The notes under the pieces are model-generated. The model had not been told where the DNA came from. It ran no database searches and was given only the letters and a program-made list of their open reading frames with translations. Made by a program: the position numbers and the translations under genes. A DNA stretch of 47,281 bases from Flavobacterium sp. YO12 (GTDB lineage: Bacteria; Bacteroidota; Bacteroidia; Flavobacteriales; Flavobacteriaceae): NCBI RefSeq assembly GCF_004119495.1, contig NZ_NRQU01000038.1, forward strand, positions 1 through 47,281. The letters run 5' to 3'. Of this stretch, positions 17,606-26,741 are shown one piece after another. The first letter of the stretch is position 1. Each line of letters starts with the position of its first letter.

Positions 17606-20600
17606 TTACCAAATAATTTCGGCTAAAATATCATTCTCTTTAATTTTTCCTAACTGAATTGTTTTCAAAGTTCTGGACGTTTTTCCTGCTTTTGTTGTAT
17701 AAATTTCAACCATAATTGTTGCAGGACCATTTTCTGTCAATGTCGTTTCTCCAAAGAAATTAGTTTTAATTTGATATTTTCCTTTTACAGCATTTCTGAT
17801 TATATATTGTTCTGGACCATAACCTTCTGTAAAATCTTTAGAGAACCTTCCTCCAATTTGTGTAGAAGTGTGACTGTAATAACATTCTTCATTTGTTGGT
17901 TCAATTACATGCAAATCCAAATCAACATCCATTTGATTCCAATTCATAATGATTCTGATATCAACAGGCATTTTTGCAAGGTACTTTTTATCAAGCTTAG
18001 CCGTTTTTATACCAGAATGTGCTGTTATCATACGATTAATATCCATTAAAATAATATCTTCTACACCTTCATACTGACCACTCATTTCTCCATAATAATT
18101 TACTTCAAGGGCTTTAATTAATTCATCAAAAGCTTCTTGATATTTTCCCTCATCTTCTAGTGTTAAAGCATAATCTCTAAAACTCTGTGGTTCATGCTCT
18201 CTCCATTTTACGACTTGTTTTGCGGTAAAAACGGCATCATTATAATCTTTCCATTGACGCAAAGTATAAGTCAACGTTTTATAAAGCTGATGACTCTCTA
18301 AACCTAAATCAGCAATATTACTGATGATCAGCAGCGCTTTTTTAAGATCGCCCTGATTGTAGAAAAAATGAGCTACATCAAAATAAAAACTCGGATTTCT
18401 TTCTTGTGCTTTTCTTAAATCCAAATACAAATCATATTGTTTTTCTTTTGGAGCCGAGGTCAACGCTTTTAAATACAATCTGTCTGGATTCCAACTTTTT
18501 GTTTGCACAACTCCGCTATTTGAAGATTGCTTTTTCGTTGTTATAATAATAACTCCATTTGCCCCTTTGCTGCCATAAGCAGAAATTCTCGACGCATCTT
18601 TCAAAACATCAACTGTATCAATATCATCTGACTTTAAATCAGTCAATTCACCCTCATAAAACTGACCATCAACTATAATTAAAGGCCTTTTTGAATCTCC
18701 AGCTAAATAACCTCTACTGAAATTTAAATCTTGTGAAAGGTCTTTATTTTTTGAAGCATTTTCTGGAAGATAACCCACTAAATCTGATTTTTTTTGAGTA
18801 CCGTATCCCACTACAACTGTTTCTTGTAATTTAGTAGAATTTGAATCTTCCTTAATTACTTCACTTCCAACTTTCTTATCTTTTAATTCCACAATTACTG
18901 GTATATCTTCAGTAACCTCTTGTGCTTTTGCAACTACTGGTGCAACAAATTTTACCTGATCAACTTTTGGCGGAGTAGATGTATTATACACAGCATTATC
19001 TTCCACAATAACAGTTGAAACTGATCCTGCTCCAACAGGTTCGTCTATTGTTACAGCAGCATCAGGATCTCCTTTTATAGTCTCAGTTCCAATTATAGTC
19101 TCAGTTCCAATTCTTAAATCCCCATTTCTGCTTTCAGCACTTGACGGCGGCGGTGGCCCTGGAACTTGTCTTTTGTGTTTATACTTAGATGCTATTTTTT
19201 GTCCATTATACTTAAGATTCTTTTTCCACCAAACATCTAATCCCTTAAAATAACTTTCTATATTATCCCAATTACTTTTTTGCTGAGCCAGAGTAGTATC
19301 ATGTTCCTGTTTTTTAATTCTGTCAAATTCAGCACGTAATTCTGCTGGCGGAATAATATCGTACATAATATAATCTCTCACATTTTCCAGAACAATCAAT
19401 GACGTATTTTTGGTTACAATGCCGAATTTCTTTCCAAGAAACTCTATTTCATCTGCGTTTTTAGCGTATTGCAATTCAAGGTTGGCAATTTTTTTCTGCG
19501 CCCAAAGTTTTTCAATATTTACATCAATAGAACTTTGAACAGATGCATCAAGCGTAATTTTCTTTTCTAAAACAGCTTCATTATTATAGCCGAATAATAA
19601 AGTGATTTCGTTTTTTGGATTTAAAGAAATTCCTGAAAAACTAAAATTTCCCGAAACAGAAGTTCCTTCCATCGGAAATAAATCAGTCACAGTCAAATTC
19701 TCTTTTATGCCAAGAAACTTCAAACTTGAATTTGTCATTTTATCCAAAGCCGTTTCTGAATTTATCTGATTTAAATTGATGAAATTCCCTCCGGTTTTTG
19801 TTGAAGAAAAATTCAGAAAAGCAAAATCTGAAGAAACTGAAGAGGTAATCGCGTAAATAGGTTTTTTAGTTTTTGGCATAAGATTTTCGCTCAAAGAAGA
19901 TAATCCGTCAGAGAAAAATAAAAATTCATCCTGATTTTCAAAACTAATCTGAGAATAACGCGTTCCTCCATCGTATTTTGTGTTTTCTAAAATGGTCTTT
20001 AATTCACTCCAATTTCCATTAGAAATCACAAATTCTTTTTGCTTTTCAAAAGTGTAATTTAAAAAGTACAAAGTCACTTTAGTGTTTTTTATCTTTTGGA
20101 AATAAGCATCCAGCAAATCCAATTCTTTCTTTAAATCTCGGTTTTTACAACTCAATGAATTATCCCAAATCAAACCAATTGAAACAGGAGTTTTTTTAGC
20201 GATTTTGTTTCCCTCTATAAAAGTATTTCCATAAAAATAATATTGACCGCCAGCATCCTGCATCACAACACTTGGGATATTTTGCTGAATTGGAATTTTT
20301 AAAACTATTTTTTCTTGTGGCTGATAATTTTCTTTTTTTAGCGAAGCCTGAAAAGCCTGATTCCATTTTGAAAAAGTAATTTCGTTTCCTGAATTCTCAG
20401 TAACAATTGGTGCCATTTCAGCTCCCAAAACCGAAACATTAATTTCGAACTGATCTAATTTCTTTGGAAATCGGCTTACCAATTGATACGCTAAATTATC
20501 TTTATCAAAAGCCGAAAGTTCTTCTTCATAACCAATAACAACAGTTCGTTCGCCATTTGGCAGCAACGGATAAATTCTTGTTTTAAAATTATTCCCATCG

Positions 20601-21007
20601 ACTTTTTCTAATAATCCTGGATCAACACGACGATGTTCGATTGCCTCAAAAACTTGTTTTCCTTTATTTTTATTCACCGGAACAGCTTCTCGCAATTTCC
20701 CGTTTATATCAATCGCATACCTTGAAACCGAAACATTTTCTGGCAGCGGAAAAATAAGTTCTGCTTCCATTTGACGAGTTCCTGAATTAAAAAAATGCAT
20801 TTCGGCAGTCGTATAAGCAATATTGCCCACCACTTTTACATTGACGAAAAGCTTATTCATTCTCACTTTTTCGGCTTCTTCACCTTTAACTGTAAGTTCA
20901 GGACTTTGCGCGAAAGTTTTTGTTCCAACAAAAACAAGAAAGAAAAGAAATACATTCAAATTCATTTGAAAAATGCCCGGAGCAGACAAAAACAATTTTA
21001 ATTTCAT
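17606..21007 (-). CDS. VIT and vWA domain protein with embedded SusC-like plug and C-terminal DUF2135-like domain
   Basis: Large exported protein, 1133 residues from the ATG at 21007; an inner ATG (20968, MNLNVFLFFLVFVGTKTFAQ) begins the actual signal peptide and could be the true start. Approximate order by eye: signal peptide (14-34); VIT domain (38-150) with MEAELIFPLPENVSVSRYAI and PLLPNGERTVVIGYEEE; vWA-like domain (275-410), MIDAS-like DNSLS and LFFSDGLSSLSE; Pro-rich linker (about 620); then ETVVVGYGTQKKSDLVGYLP (729-748) and PLIIVDGQFYEGELTDLKSD, ending VLKDASRISAYGSKGANGVI, which is the plug signature of SusC/RagA TonB-dependent receptors but with no beta barrel after it. TPR-like helices (865-985) and a DUF2135-like beta domain (MDVDLDLHVIEPTNEECYYS) finish the protein. 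Probably periplasmic or surface-located. The mixture suggests a scaffold or adhesion role; the function is unknown. Confidence 0.85.
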   Translation of the reverse strand: MKLKLFLSAPGIFQMNLNVFLFFLVFVGTKTFAQSPELTVKGEEAEKVRMNKLFVNVKVVGNIAYTTAEMHFFNSGTRQMEAELIFPLPENVSVSRYAIDINGKLREAVPVNKNKGKQVFEAIEHRRVDPGLLEKVDGNNFKTRIYPLLPNGERTVVIGYEEELSAFDKDNLAYQLVSRFPKKLDQFEINVSVLGAEMAPIVTENSGNEITFSKWNQAFQASLKKENYQPQEKIVLKIPIQQNIPSVVMQDAGGQYYFYGNTFIEGNKIAKKTPVSIGLIWDNSLSCKNRDLKKELDLLDAYFQKIKNTKVTLYFLNYTFEKQKEFVISNGNWSELKTILENTKYDGGTRYSQISFENQDEFLFFSDGLSSLSENLMPKTKKPIYAITSSVSSDFAFLNFSSTKTGGNFINLNQINSETALDKMTNSSLKFLGIKENLTVTDLFPMEGTSVSGNFSFSGISLNPKNEITLLFGYNNEAVLEKKITLDASVQSSIDVNIEKLWAQKKIANLELQYAKNADEIEFLGKKFGIVTKNTSLIVLENVRDYIMYDIIPPAELRAEFDRIKKQEHDTTLAQQKSNWDNIESYFKGLDVWWKKNLKYNGQKIASKYKHKRQVPGPPPPSSAESRNGDLRIGTETIIGTETIKGDPDAAVTIDEPVGAGSVSTVIVEDNAVYNTSTPPKVDQVKFVAPVVAKAQEVTEDIPVIVELKDKKVGSEVIKEDSNSTKLQETVVVGYGTQKKSDLVGYLPENASKNKDLSQDLNFSRGYLAGDSKRPLIIVDGQFYEGELTDLKSDDIDTVDVLKDASRISAYGSKGANGVIIITTKKQSSNSGVVQTKSWNPDRLYLKALTSAPKEKQYDLYLDLRKAQERNPSFYFDVAHFFYNQGDLKKALLIISNIADLGLESHQLYKTLTYTLRQWKDYNDAVFTAKQVVKWREHEPQSFRDYALTLEDEGKYQEAFDELIKALEVNYYGEMSGQYEGVEDIILMDINRMITAHSGIKTAKLDKKYLAKMPVDIRIIMNWNQMDVDLDLHVIEPTNEECYYSHTSTQIGGRFSKDFTEGYGPEQYIIRNAVKGKYQIKTNFFGETTLTENGPATIMVEIYTTKAGKTSRTLKTIQLGKIKENDILAEIIW

Positions 21008-21238
21008 GATATAAAAATTAAGGTTCATATTGTTATAGAGAACAAAAAATAACAAAAGGTTGGGAAGATAATTATTTTATTTTTTATCTGTTTAATATGA
21101 ATTCAATATAGCAATAAGTTTATCTTTAGTGACCATGTAAATCATATCAAAAATCAAATTATTTAATTATATTGAACGAGTAAATGATGGATTTAAAAAT
21201 CTGCATCATTTTTCTATTACATCTCAAAAAAGAATAAA

Positions 21239-22288
21239 ATGATATCGAAAACAAAATGTGCTGTAACAGCTTTATTAGCCATCTTTCATGTTTCTAACGG
21301 AATGAAAGCACAGGCAAAAGCAATTAATATAGAAAGCAATTATATTGCAGATCCTCCCGTGACGACAAACAGCCACGCATCAACTTTAGTGGAATACAAG
21401 CCAAATGAAATTTTAGCAGCTTGGTTTGGAGGAAAATATGAAGGATCAAAAGATGTCGGAATTTATATTTCAGCTTATAAAGATAAAAAATGGTCGGCAA
21501 CAAAAGAATTGATTCAGCCTTTAATAAAAGGTGCAGACACATTGCCTTGCTGGAATCCGGTTCTTTTTAAAGCTAAAAGCCAGAGTTTGTATTTGTTTTA
21601 CAAAGTAGGAAAAAATCCAAGAGAATGGTTTGGCGCTATGATTGTTTCCAAAGATAACGGAACAACTTGGGGAGAACCTAAATACCTTCCAAACGGAATT
21701 TACGGACCAATTCGTAATAAACCTATTGAAACTATTCCAGGAATAATTTTATGTGGGAGCAGTACCGAAAGTGTTACTACTGACGAATGGAGAATCCATG
21801 TTGAAGAATATACAGAAGCAACTGATTCTTGGAAAAAAATAGCGGTAGAAAACAGTCAAAATTTTAATGTCATTCAGCCGACATTTTTAATTCATAGCGC
21901 TACAGATATTCAGATGTTATCCCGAAGCAAACACAATAAAATAGTTTCAAGCTGGTCTGGAGATAACGGGAAAAGCTGGATAAGAACCAATACAATCAAT
22001 GTAATCAATTCCAATTCAGGAATAGATGCTTTAACCATAAATAAAAACCTTTTTTTATTGGTAAACAATCCATTACCGCAAGGAAAAGACTGGTTTAACG
22101 GAAGAAATATTTTGGACGTAGAATATTCAAAAGATGGTCTGAACTGGAAAAAATTATTTGATCTGGAAAAACAGGAACAAGGCGAATTCAGCTACCCGGC
22201 AATCATCCAGACTACTGATAAAAAAGTACATGTTTTATATACTTATGATAGAAAGTACATCAAACATACCGCATTCGATTTGAATTAA
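21239..22288 (+). CDS. Exported sialidase-like BNR-repeat protein
   Basis: Six-bladed beta-propeller protein of the sialidase superfamily, 349 residues. The N terminus (MISKTKCAVTALLAIFHVSN) is a signal peptide, ending about residue 25. Asp-box motifs (S-x-D-x-G-x-T/S-W) are visible as SKDNGTTWG (about 137-145), SGDNGKSW (about 239-246) and SKDGLNWK (about 299-306). Other propeller phrases include SHASTLVEYKPNEILAAWFG and CWNPVLF, typical of the bacterial BNR_2 group rather than classical neuraminidases. Exported, so it probably acts on a glycan or glycoconjugate outside the cell. The FRIP arginine motif of true sialidases is not obvious, so sialic acid specificity should not be assumed. It stands alone, divergent from the VIT/vWA gene. 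Confidence 0.8.
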   Translation: MISKTKCAVTALLAIFHVSNGMKAQAKAINIESNYIADPPVTTNSHASTLVEYKPNEILAAWFGGKYEGSKDVGIYISAYKDKKWSATKELIQPLIKGADTLPCWNPVLFKAKSQSLYLFYKVGKNPREWFGAMIVSKDNGTTWGEPKYLPNGIYGPIRNKPIETIPGIILCGSSTESVTTDEWRIHVEEYTEATDSWKKIAVENSQNFNVIQPTFLIHSATDIQMLSRSKHNKIVSSWSGDNGKSWIRTNTINVINSNSGIDALTINKNLFLLVNNPLPQGKDWFNGRNILDVEYSKDGLNWKKLFDLEKQEQGEFSYPAIIQTTDKKVHVLYTYDRKYIKHTAFDLN

Positions 22289-22371
22289 TTGGTACAATAT
22301 GAGAACTCTTAAATCGTATCATCTTAATGATCCGATTTTCTCGCAAATTTATTTTCCATTTAAAGAAGCAC

Positions 22372-22406
22372 AAAAAAATCCCCAAAGCTCGAAAGCAATG
22401 GGGATT
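22372..22406 (-). terminator. Intrinsic terminator downstream of the Phe/Tyr operon
   Basis: AATCCCC (22377-22383) and GGGGATT (22400-22406) with further pairing near the loop, followed on the minus strand by a run of seven or more Ts. It probably stops the operon ending at 22491 and may also stop the sialidase-like gene. A second palindrome, GTGATATAAG with CTTATATCAC (22438-22471), lies between it and the stop codon. Confidence 0.8.
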
Positions 22407-22490
22407 TAATATAAAAAAACAATCTATTTTTAAAATTGTGATATAAGAAAACTTAAATTAACTTATATCACTTATATGTTTTAAAGAAAA

Positions 22491-23573
22491 TTATGCGTTG
22501 AAAATTTTCTCTTGGTGACCAATACTTTCTTGGTGAATTGCTTTGAACATTCTTAAAACGAACTCTTCAGTAAGACCTTTTTTCTCACCTTCCAAAATCA
22601 TTTTTCCTAAGATTTCGTTCCAACGGTTGTTTTGAAGAATCGCAACGTTTGCATCTTTTTTCACCTGACCAATTTCGTCAGCCACTTTCATACGTTTTCC
22701 TAACAATTCTAATAAGTTAGCATCCAAAACATCGATGTTAGCTCTTAGTTTTTTCATTTTTTGGCTGTACTCATCTGTAGTATCATCTGTTTTTCTGATC
22801 GTCAAATCTTTAATGATTTGTTTCAAAACATCTGGAGTAACTTGCTGCGCAGCATCAGACCAAGCGTTGTCTGGATCGATGTGCGTTTCGATGATCATAC
22901 CGTCATAATTCAAATCTAAAGCCTCTTGAGTTACTTCAAAAATCATTTTACGATCTCCTGTAATGTGAGATGGATCGATGATTAATGGTAAATCAGGGAA
23001 TTTATTTTGCAATTCGATAGCAATTTGCCATTCTGGAATGTTTCTGTATTTTGTTTTTTCGTAAGTAGAGAAACCTCTGTGAATAACTCCTAATTTCTCG
23101 ATTCCAGCCATGTGTAAACGCTCAACACCACCTAACCATAAAGCTAAATCTGGGTTTACAGGGTTTTTAACCAAAACGATTTTATCAGTTCCTTTCAAAG
23201 TATCAGCAATTTCCTGAACCGCGAAAGGGTTTGCTGTTGTACGAGCACCAACCCATAAAACGTCGATATCATGTTCTAAAGCTAGTTTACAGTGAGCTGC
23301 AGTTGCAACTTCAGTTCCCATTAACAAACCAGTTTCAGCTTTAGCTTTTTGCAACCATTTTAATCCAATTTCTCCAACACCTTCAAATCCTCCTGGACGT
23401 GTTCTTGGTTTCCAGATTCCTGCTCTGAAAACACTTACTTTTGAATCTTTCAATTCGTGAGCAATTTTCAATACTTGATCTTCAGTTTCTGCACTACATG
23501 GTCCAGCTATCACAAGTGGGTGATTTAAATTGAAATCTTCTAACCACTTTCTCATTTCTTTCTTATTTTCCAT
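22491..23573 (-). CDS. Bifunctional DAHP synthase / chorismate mutase type II
   Basis: Fusion joining the first step of the shikimate pathway (phosphoenolpyruvate plus erythrose 4-phosphate gives DAHP) to the first step of the Phe/Tyr branch (chorismate to prephenate). It is 360 residues. The N-terminal type I-beta (KDO8P-synthase-like) DAHP synthase, about 1-265, shows VIAGPCSAETEDQVLKIA, FRAGIWKPRTRPGGFEGVG, GTEVATAAHC, LVKNPVNPDLALWLGG and IIDPSHITGDR. The C-terminal AroQ domain, about 270-360, shows MKKLRANIDVLDANLLELLG and KRMKVADEIGQVKK. Fusion lets prephenate or chorismate-pool binding in the mutase domain feed back on the synthase, as known for this group. Last gene of the operon, 13 bases after tyrA. 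The usual symbol varies (aroF, aroG, aroA(G)), so I leave it blank. Confidence 0.95.
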   Translation of the reverse strand: MENKKEMRKWLEDFNLNHPLVIAGPCSAETEDQVLKIAHELKDSKVSVFRAGIWKPRTRPGGFEGVGEIGLKWLQKAKAETGLLMGTEVATAAHCKLALEHDIDVLWVGARTTANPFAVQEIADTLKGTDKIVLVKNPVNPDLALWLGGVERLHMAGIEKLGVIHRGFSTYEKTKYRNIPEWQIAIELQNKFPDLPLIIDPSHITGDRKMIFEVTQEALDLNYDGMIIETHIDPDNAWSDAAQQVTPDVLKQIIKDLTIRKTDDTTDEYSQKMKKLRANIDVLDANLLELLGKRMKVADEIGQVKKDANVAILQNNRWNEILGKMILEGEKKGLTEEFVLRMFKAIHQESIGHQEKIFNA

Positions 23574-23586
23574 CTTAATTCTAATT

Positions 23587-24447
23587 TTACTTTTTAGTTG
23601 TTGTTAATCCGTTTAGTATTTCTTTTATTTTATTTGTGCTTTCCATTTCTTCAAAAATGGCTTTGTAATTCTCCTCTTTCAGCAAATCCCTAAACCGACT
23701 GAGATTTGAAATATATTCTTCTAATGTTTCCAGAACGTGTTCTTTATTCTGCTTAAAAATCGGCGTCCACATTGCTGGTGAGCTTTTTGCTAAACGAACG
23801 GTGCTTTCAAATCCACTTCCCGCCATATCAAAAATATCCTGTTCGTCTTTTTCTTTATTCATTACCGTTTTCCCCAACATAAACGAACTAATGTGCGACA
23901 AATGCGAAACGTAAGCAATATGTTTGTCGTGTGAAGTCGGGTCCATATATCGAATCCTCATTCCTATTTCGCTAAAAAGCTTTAACGCCTTTTCCTGCAA
24001 TTTAAAAGTGGTTTTTTCCACTTCGCAAATAATGTTCGTCTTTCCTTTAAACAATCCTTTTATTGCCGCCGAAGGTCCTGAAAACTCTGTTCCTGCTATC
24101 GGATGTGTGGCAATAAAATTTCTTCTTTTCGGATGATTGGCAACCACTTCACAAATTGGTTTTTTAGTCGACCCAACTTCAAAAACAATTGTTTTATCTC
24201 CAACCGAATCCAAAACTTTAGGCAAAACAACCAACGCCACATCTACCGGAACCGAAACGATTACAAAATCGGCTTCAGCCAAATCTTCAAAACTTCCCGC
24301 TTCGTCGATAACTCCTAAATCAATGGCTTCCTGCAAATGCTTTTCGTTGCTGTCAATCCCAAAAATCGTCGAATCAGGATGTTGATCTTTGATGTCCAGC
24401 ACCATCGAACCGCCTATTAATCCTATTCCTATTACGTATACTTTCAT
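23587..24447 (-). CDS. tyrA: Prephenate dehydrogenase
   Basis: Oxidatively decarboxylates prephenate to 4-hydroxyphenylpyruvate, the tyrosine precursor. It is 286 residues, a single-function enzyme without a fused mutase or ACT domain. The Rossmann motif VYVIGIGLIGGSMVLDIK is at residues 3-20, followed by the acidic residue of FGIDSNEKH that selects NAD. Further motifs are VSVPVDVAL, FEVGSTKKPICE, FIATHPIAGTEFSGP (with the catalytic His) and HDKHIAYVSHLSHISSFML (prephenate site). Cytoplasmic. It lies 44 bases after the aminotransferase and 13 bases before the DAHP synthase/mutase gene, so co-transcription is almost certain. Confidence 0.96.
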   Translation of the reverse strand: MKVYVIGIGLIGGSMVLDIKDQHPDSTIFGIDSNEKHLQEAIDLGVIDEAGSFEDLAEADFVIVSVPVDVALVVLPKVLDSVGDKTIVFEVGSTKKPICEVVANHPKRRNFIATHPIAGTEFSGPSAAIKGLFKGKTNIICEVEKTTFKLQEKALKLFSEIGMRIRYMDPTSHDKHIAYVSHLSHISSFMLGKTVMNKEKDEQDIFDMAGSGFESTVRLAKSSPAMWTPIFKQNKEHVLETLEEYISNLSRFRDLLKEENYKAIFEEMESTNKIKEILNGLTTTKK

Positions 24448-24491
24448 ATCTTTTTAATTCCAAGTTTTAAAAAAAGTCTTGGCTCTTGCTT

Positions 24492-25637
24492 CTAAAATCT
24501 ATCAATCGCTTCCTGTACTTTTTCCTCTTTCACACACAATGAGAATCTGATATAACCTTCGCCGTTACTTCCAAAAATGGTTCCCGGTGTAATGAAAATA
24601 TGTTTCTCATATAATATTTCGTCAATGAACTTTTCTGCTGATTCGATTCCTTCCGGCAATTTTGCCCAGACAAAAAGTCCGACTCCTTCTTTATATACTT
24701 TACAGCTTAATTTTTCTGCTAACTTTTCAGTTAATTCTCTACGGCGTCTGTAAATTTTGTTTTGGTCTTCGAACCATGATTTATCACATTTTAACGCTGC
24801 GATAGCACCTTTCTGAATTCCGTAATACATCCCGCTGTCCATGTTGCTTTTTACTTTTAGAACTGCATCGATAATTTCAGCATTTCCTAAAACCATTCCG
24901 ACTCTCCAGCCCGCCATGTTGAATGTTTTACTTAAAGAATTCAATTCTAAAGTCACATCTTTCGCTCCTTCAACCTGCAATAAACTCATCGGATTATCAT
25001 TCAAAACAAAACTATACGGATTGTCGTTGATCAATAATATATTGTGTTTTTTAGCAAAGGCAACCAATTTTTCAAATAACGCTAAACTTCCTCTAGCTCC
25101 AGTCGGCATGTGCGGATATCCCAGCCACATAATTTTTACTTTCGAAAGATCCAATTTTTCTAAAGCTTCAAAATCCGGTTCCCATCCATTTTCTTCTTTC
25201 AAATCATAATAAACTGGAACTGCCTGAACCAAATTGGTTACCGAAGTATACGTTGGATAACCCGGATTCGGAATCAAAACGTAATCGCCTTCATTTAAAA
25301 ATGCTAACGAAATGTGCATTATTCCTTCTTTTGAACCCATCAATGGTAAAATCTCATTATTCGGATTCACTTCAACACCAAACTGATCTTTATAAAAATC
25401 TGCCATCGCCTGCCTCATTTCCGGTAATCCCTGATAGCTTTGATAACCATGCCCGTTTTCGTCTTGAATTGCCGCAGCGACTGCTTCAATTACTGCTTTT
25501 GACGGACTTAAATCAGGACTTCCAATTCCCATATTGATGATCGATTTTCCTTCAGACATCAACTGACGAACTTCTCTTAATTTTGATGAGAAGTAGTATT
25601 CTTCAACTGTGTCTAATCGTTTTGCTGTTGTAATCAT
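24492..25637 (-). CDS. Class I/II PLP aminotransferase of the Phe/Tyr operon
   Basis: Fold-type I aminotransferase, 381 residues. PLP lysine is Lys237 in LNSLSKTFNMAGWRVG; other conserved parts are the substrate loop MGIGSPDLSPSK (36-47), the Tyr in NPGYPTYTS, and NDNPYSF with the ring-pairing Asp. The common NPxNPTG signature appears as GYPHMPTGARG (173-183). From its place between pheA and tyrA it most likely aminates phenylpyruvate and 4-hydroxyphenylpyruvate (or prephenate), closing the Phe and Tyr pathways. An alternative is a LL-diaminopimelate- or aspartate-type specificity, which cannot be excluded by motif alone. Second gene of the operon, 88 bases after pheA. Confidence 0.9.
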   Translation of the reverse strand: MITTAKRLDTVEEYYFSSKLREVRQLMSEGKSIINMGIGSPDLSPSKAVIEAVAAAIQDENGHGYQSYQGLPEMRQAMADFYKDQFGVEVNPNNEILPLMGSKEGIMHISLAFLNEGDYVLIPNPGYPTYTSVTNLVQAVPVYYDLKEENGWEPDFEALEKLDLSKVKIMWLGYPHMPTGARGSLALFEKLVAFAKKHNILLINDNPYSFVLNDNPMSLLQVEGAKDVTLELNSLSKTFNMAGWRVGMVLGNAEIIDAVLKVKSNMDSGMYYGIQKGAIAALKCDKSWFEDQNKIYRRRRELTEKLAEKLSCKVYKEGVGLFVWAKLPEGIESAEKFIDEILYEKHIFITPGTIFGSNGEGYIRFSLCVKEEKVQEAIDRF

Positions 25638-25725
25638 TTTTGTTTTTATTAAAAAATGCTTTAGGCTTTAGGCCGTAAGCTATATGCTTTCTTTTCTTGA
25701 CTTTAATACTTTGGACTTTCCAACT

Positions 25726-26565
25726 TTATGACTCAGTCAAAGGTTTTGTGTTTTTATATTCTCCCAACACTTTAAAATATTCTGCCATTATATTTAATAA
25801 CGCTTTTGCTTTTGCAAAATCTTCGTATTTCTCGAATGTCACGTCTACGAAGAATGAATATTTCCAAGGCGTTTCAATTTTTGGAAGCGACTGGATTTTT
25901 GTCAAATTCAGTTTGCAATCGCTCATTACATTTAAAACCGCTGCAAGACTCCCTCTTTTGTGATCTAATTCAAATTTTACAGATGCTCTGTTGATTTCGC
26001 TTTCTGGCAAAAATGAATTTTGCTTTTTGATGATTACGAAACGTGTCATATTATTTTTGATCGTTTGAATCGATGATGCAATAATATCCAGATCATACAT
26101 TTCAGAAGCTGTTACACTTGCAATTGCTGCAATTCCAGTTAATTGCTTTTCCTGAATTCTTCTTGCTGTTTCGGCTGTATCTTTATCCTCAACCAATTTG
26201 ATATTTGGATATTGTTTCAGGAAATCCATGCATTGCAAAAGTGCCATTGGGTGCGAATGAACTTCTTTTATATCTTCAATTTTCTGACCTTTTAAAGCCA
26301 TTAAATTTTGCTGAATGTTTAAATAATGCTCTCCAATAATGTGCAAATTATTCTTATCAATCAAAGCATAATTCGGAATAATTGGTCCCGCAATCGAATT
26401 TTCAATTGCCATAACTGCCTGATTCGATTTTCCTGAAAGCAAGCTGTCAATCAATTCTTCAAAAGACAAACACTCATCAATTTCCACATTTTCAGAGAAA
26501 TACTCCTTTACAACCTGATGATGAAAAGAACCTTTGATACCTTGTATTGCAATTTTCGTTGTCAT
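25726..26565 (-). CDS. pheA: Prephenate dehydratase
   Basis: Converts prephenate to phenylpyruvate, the committed step to phenylalanine. It is 279 residues, monofunctional. The catalytic domain (1-185) shows IQGIKGSFHHQVVKEYF, the AIENSIAGPI active-site strand, EVHSHPMALLQC, DTAETAR and NNMTRFVIIKK with the TRF motif at 174-176. The C-terminal ACT domain (about 195-270) binds Phe for feedback inhibition; its signature ESRP is altered to QSLPKIETPWKYSFFVDV. First gene of the operon. Its ATG follows an attenuator-like terminator by only six bases, and a Phe/Tyr-rich leader peptide lies upstream (26632-26712), so expression is probably controlled by attenuation as well as by ACT-domain feedback. 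Confidence 0.96.
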   Translation of the reverse strand: MTTKIAIQGIKGSFHHQVVKEYFSENVEIDECLSFEELIDSLLSGKSNQAVMAIENSIAGPIIPNYALIDKNNLHIIGEHYLNIQQNLMALKGQKIEDIKEVHSHPMALLQCMDFLKQYPNIKLVEDKDTAETARRIQEKQLTGIAAIASVTASEMYDLDIIASSIQTIKNNMTRFVIIKKQNSFLPESEINRASVKFELDHKRGSLAAVLNVMSDCKLNLTKIQSLPKIETPWKYSFFVDVTFEKYEDFAKAKALLNIMAEYFKVLGEYKNTKPLTES

Positions 26566-26571
26566 ATATTC

Positions 26572-26602
26572 AAAAAAAAATCCTGATTTGCATCAGGATT
26601 GT
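26572..26602 (-). terminator. Attenuator: terminator and overlapping antiterminator arm before pheA
   Basis: AATCCTGAT (26592-26600 in minus orientation) pairs perfectly over 9 bp with ATCAGGATT (26579-26587), loop GCAA, followed by a T run reaching 26572. The 5' arm with its flank, ACAATCCT (26595-26602), is also perfectly complementary to AGGATTGT inside the leader peptide gene (26647-26654). The two pairings exclude each other. Confidence 0.85.
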
Positions 26603-26631
26603 ATATTAGTTTTATTTGTCTTAAAATTTTC

Positions 26632-26712
26632 TCAAATAACCATAGCACAATCCTCACTTCTACTAAAGAAGAAATAAAAAGAGTTGCTAAAATAAAAACG
26701 GTTACTTGCCAT
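26632..26712 (-). CDS. pheL: Phe/Tyr-rich leader peptide of the pheA operon
   Basis: A 26-codon frame from the ATG at 26712 to TGA at 26632, too short for ordinary gene finding. Residues 5-16 read RFYFSNSFYFFF: six Phe and two Tyr among eleven residues, then SRSEDCAMVI. Phe/Tyr density like this is the hallmark of attenuation leader peptides that sense charged tRNA. A promoter-like sequence lies about 30 bases upstream, and the attenuator hairpin begins 32 bases after the stop codon. Codons 20-22 (Glu-Asp-Cys) encode the antiterminator strand, so a ribosome stalled at the Phe/Tyr run leaves it free to pair, while one at the stop codon covers it. The symbol is by analogy with enterobacterial pheL; the peptides are not expected to be homologous. 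Confidence 0.85.
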   Translation of the reverse strand: MASNRFYFSNSFYFFFSRSEDCAMVI

Positions 26713-26741
26713 TTTGTTTGTGTTTTTAAATAAATTCTCTG

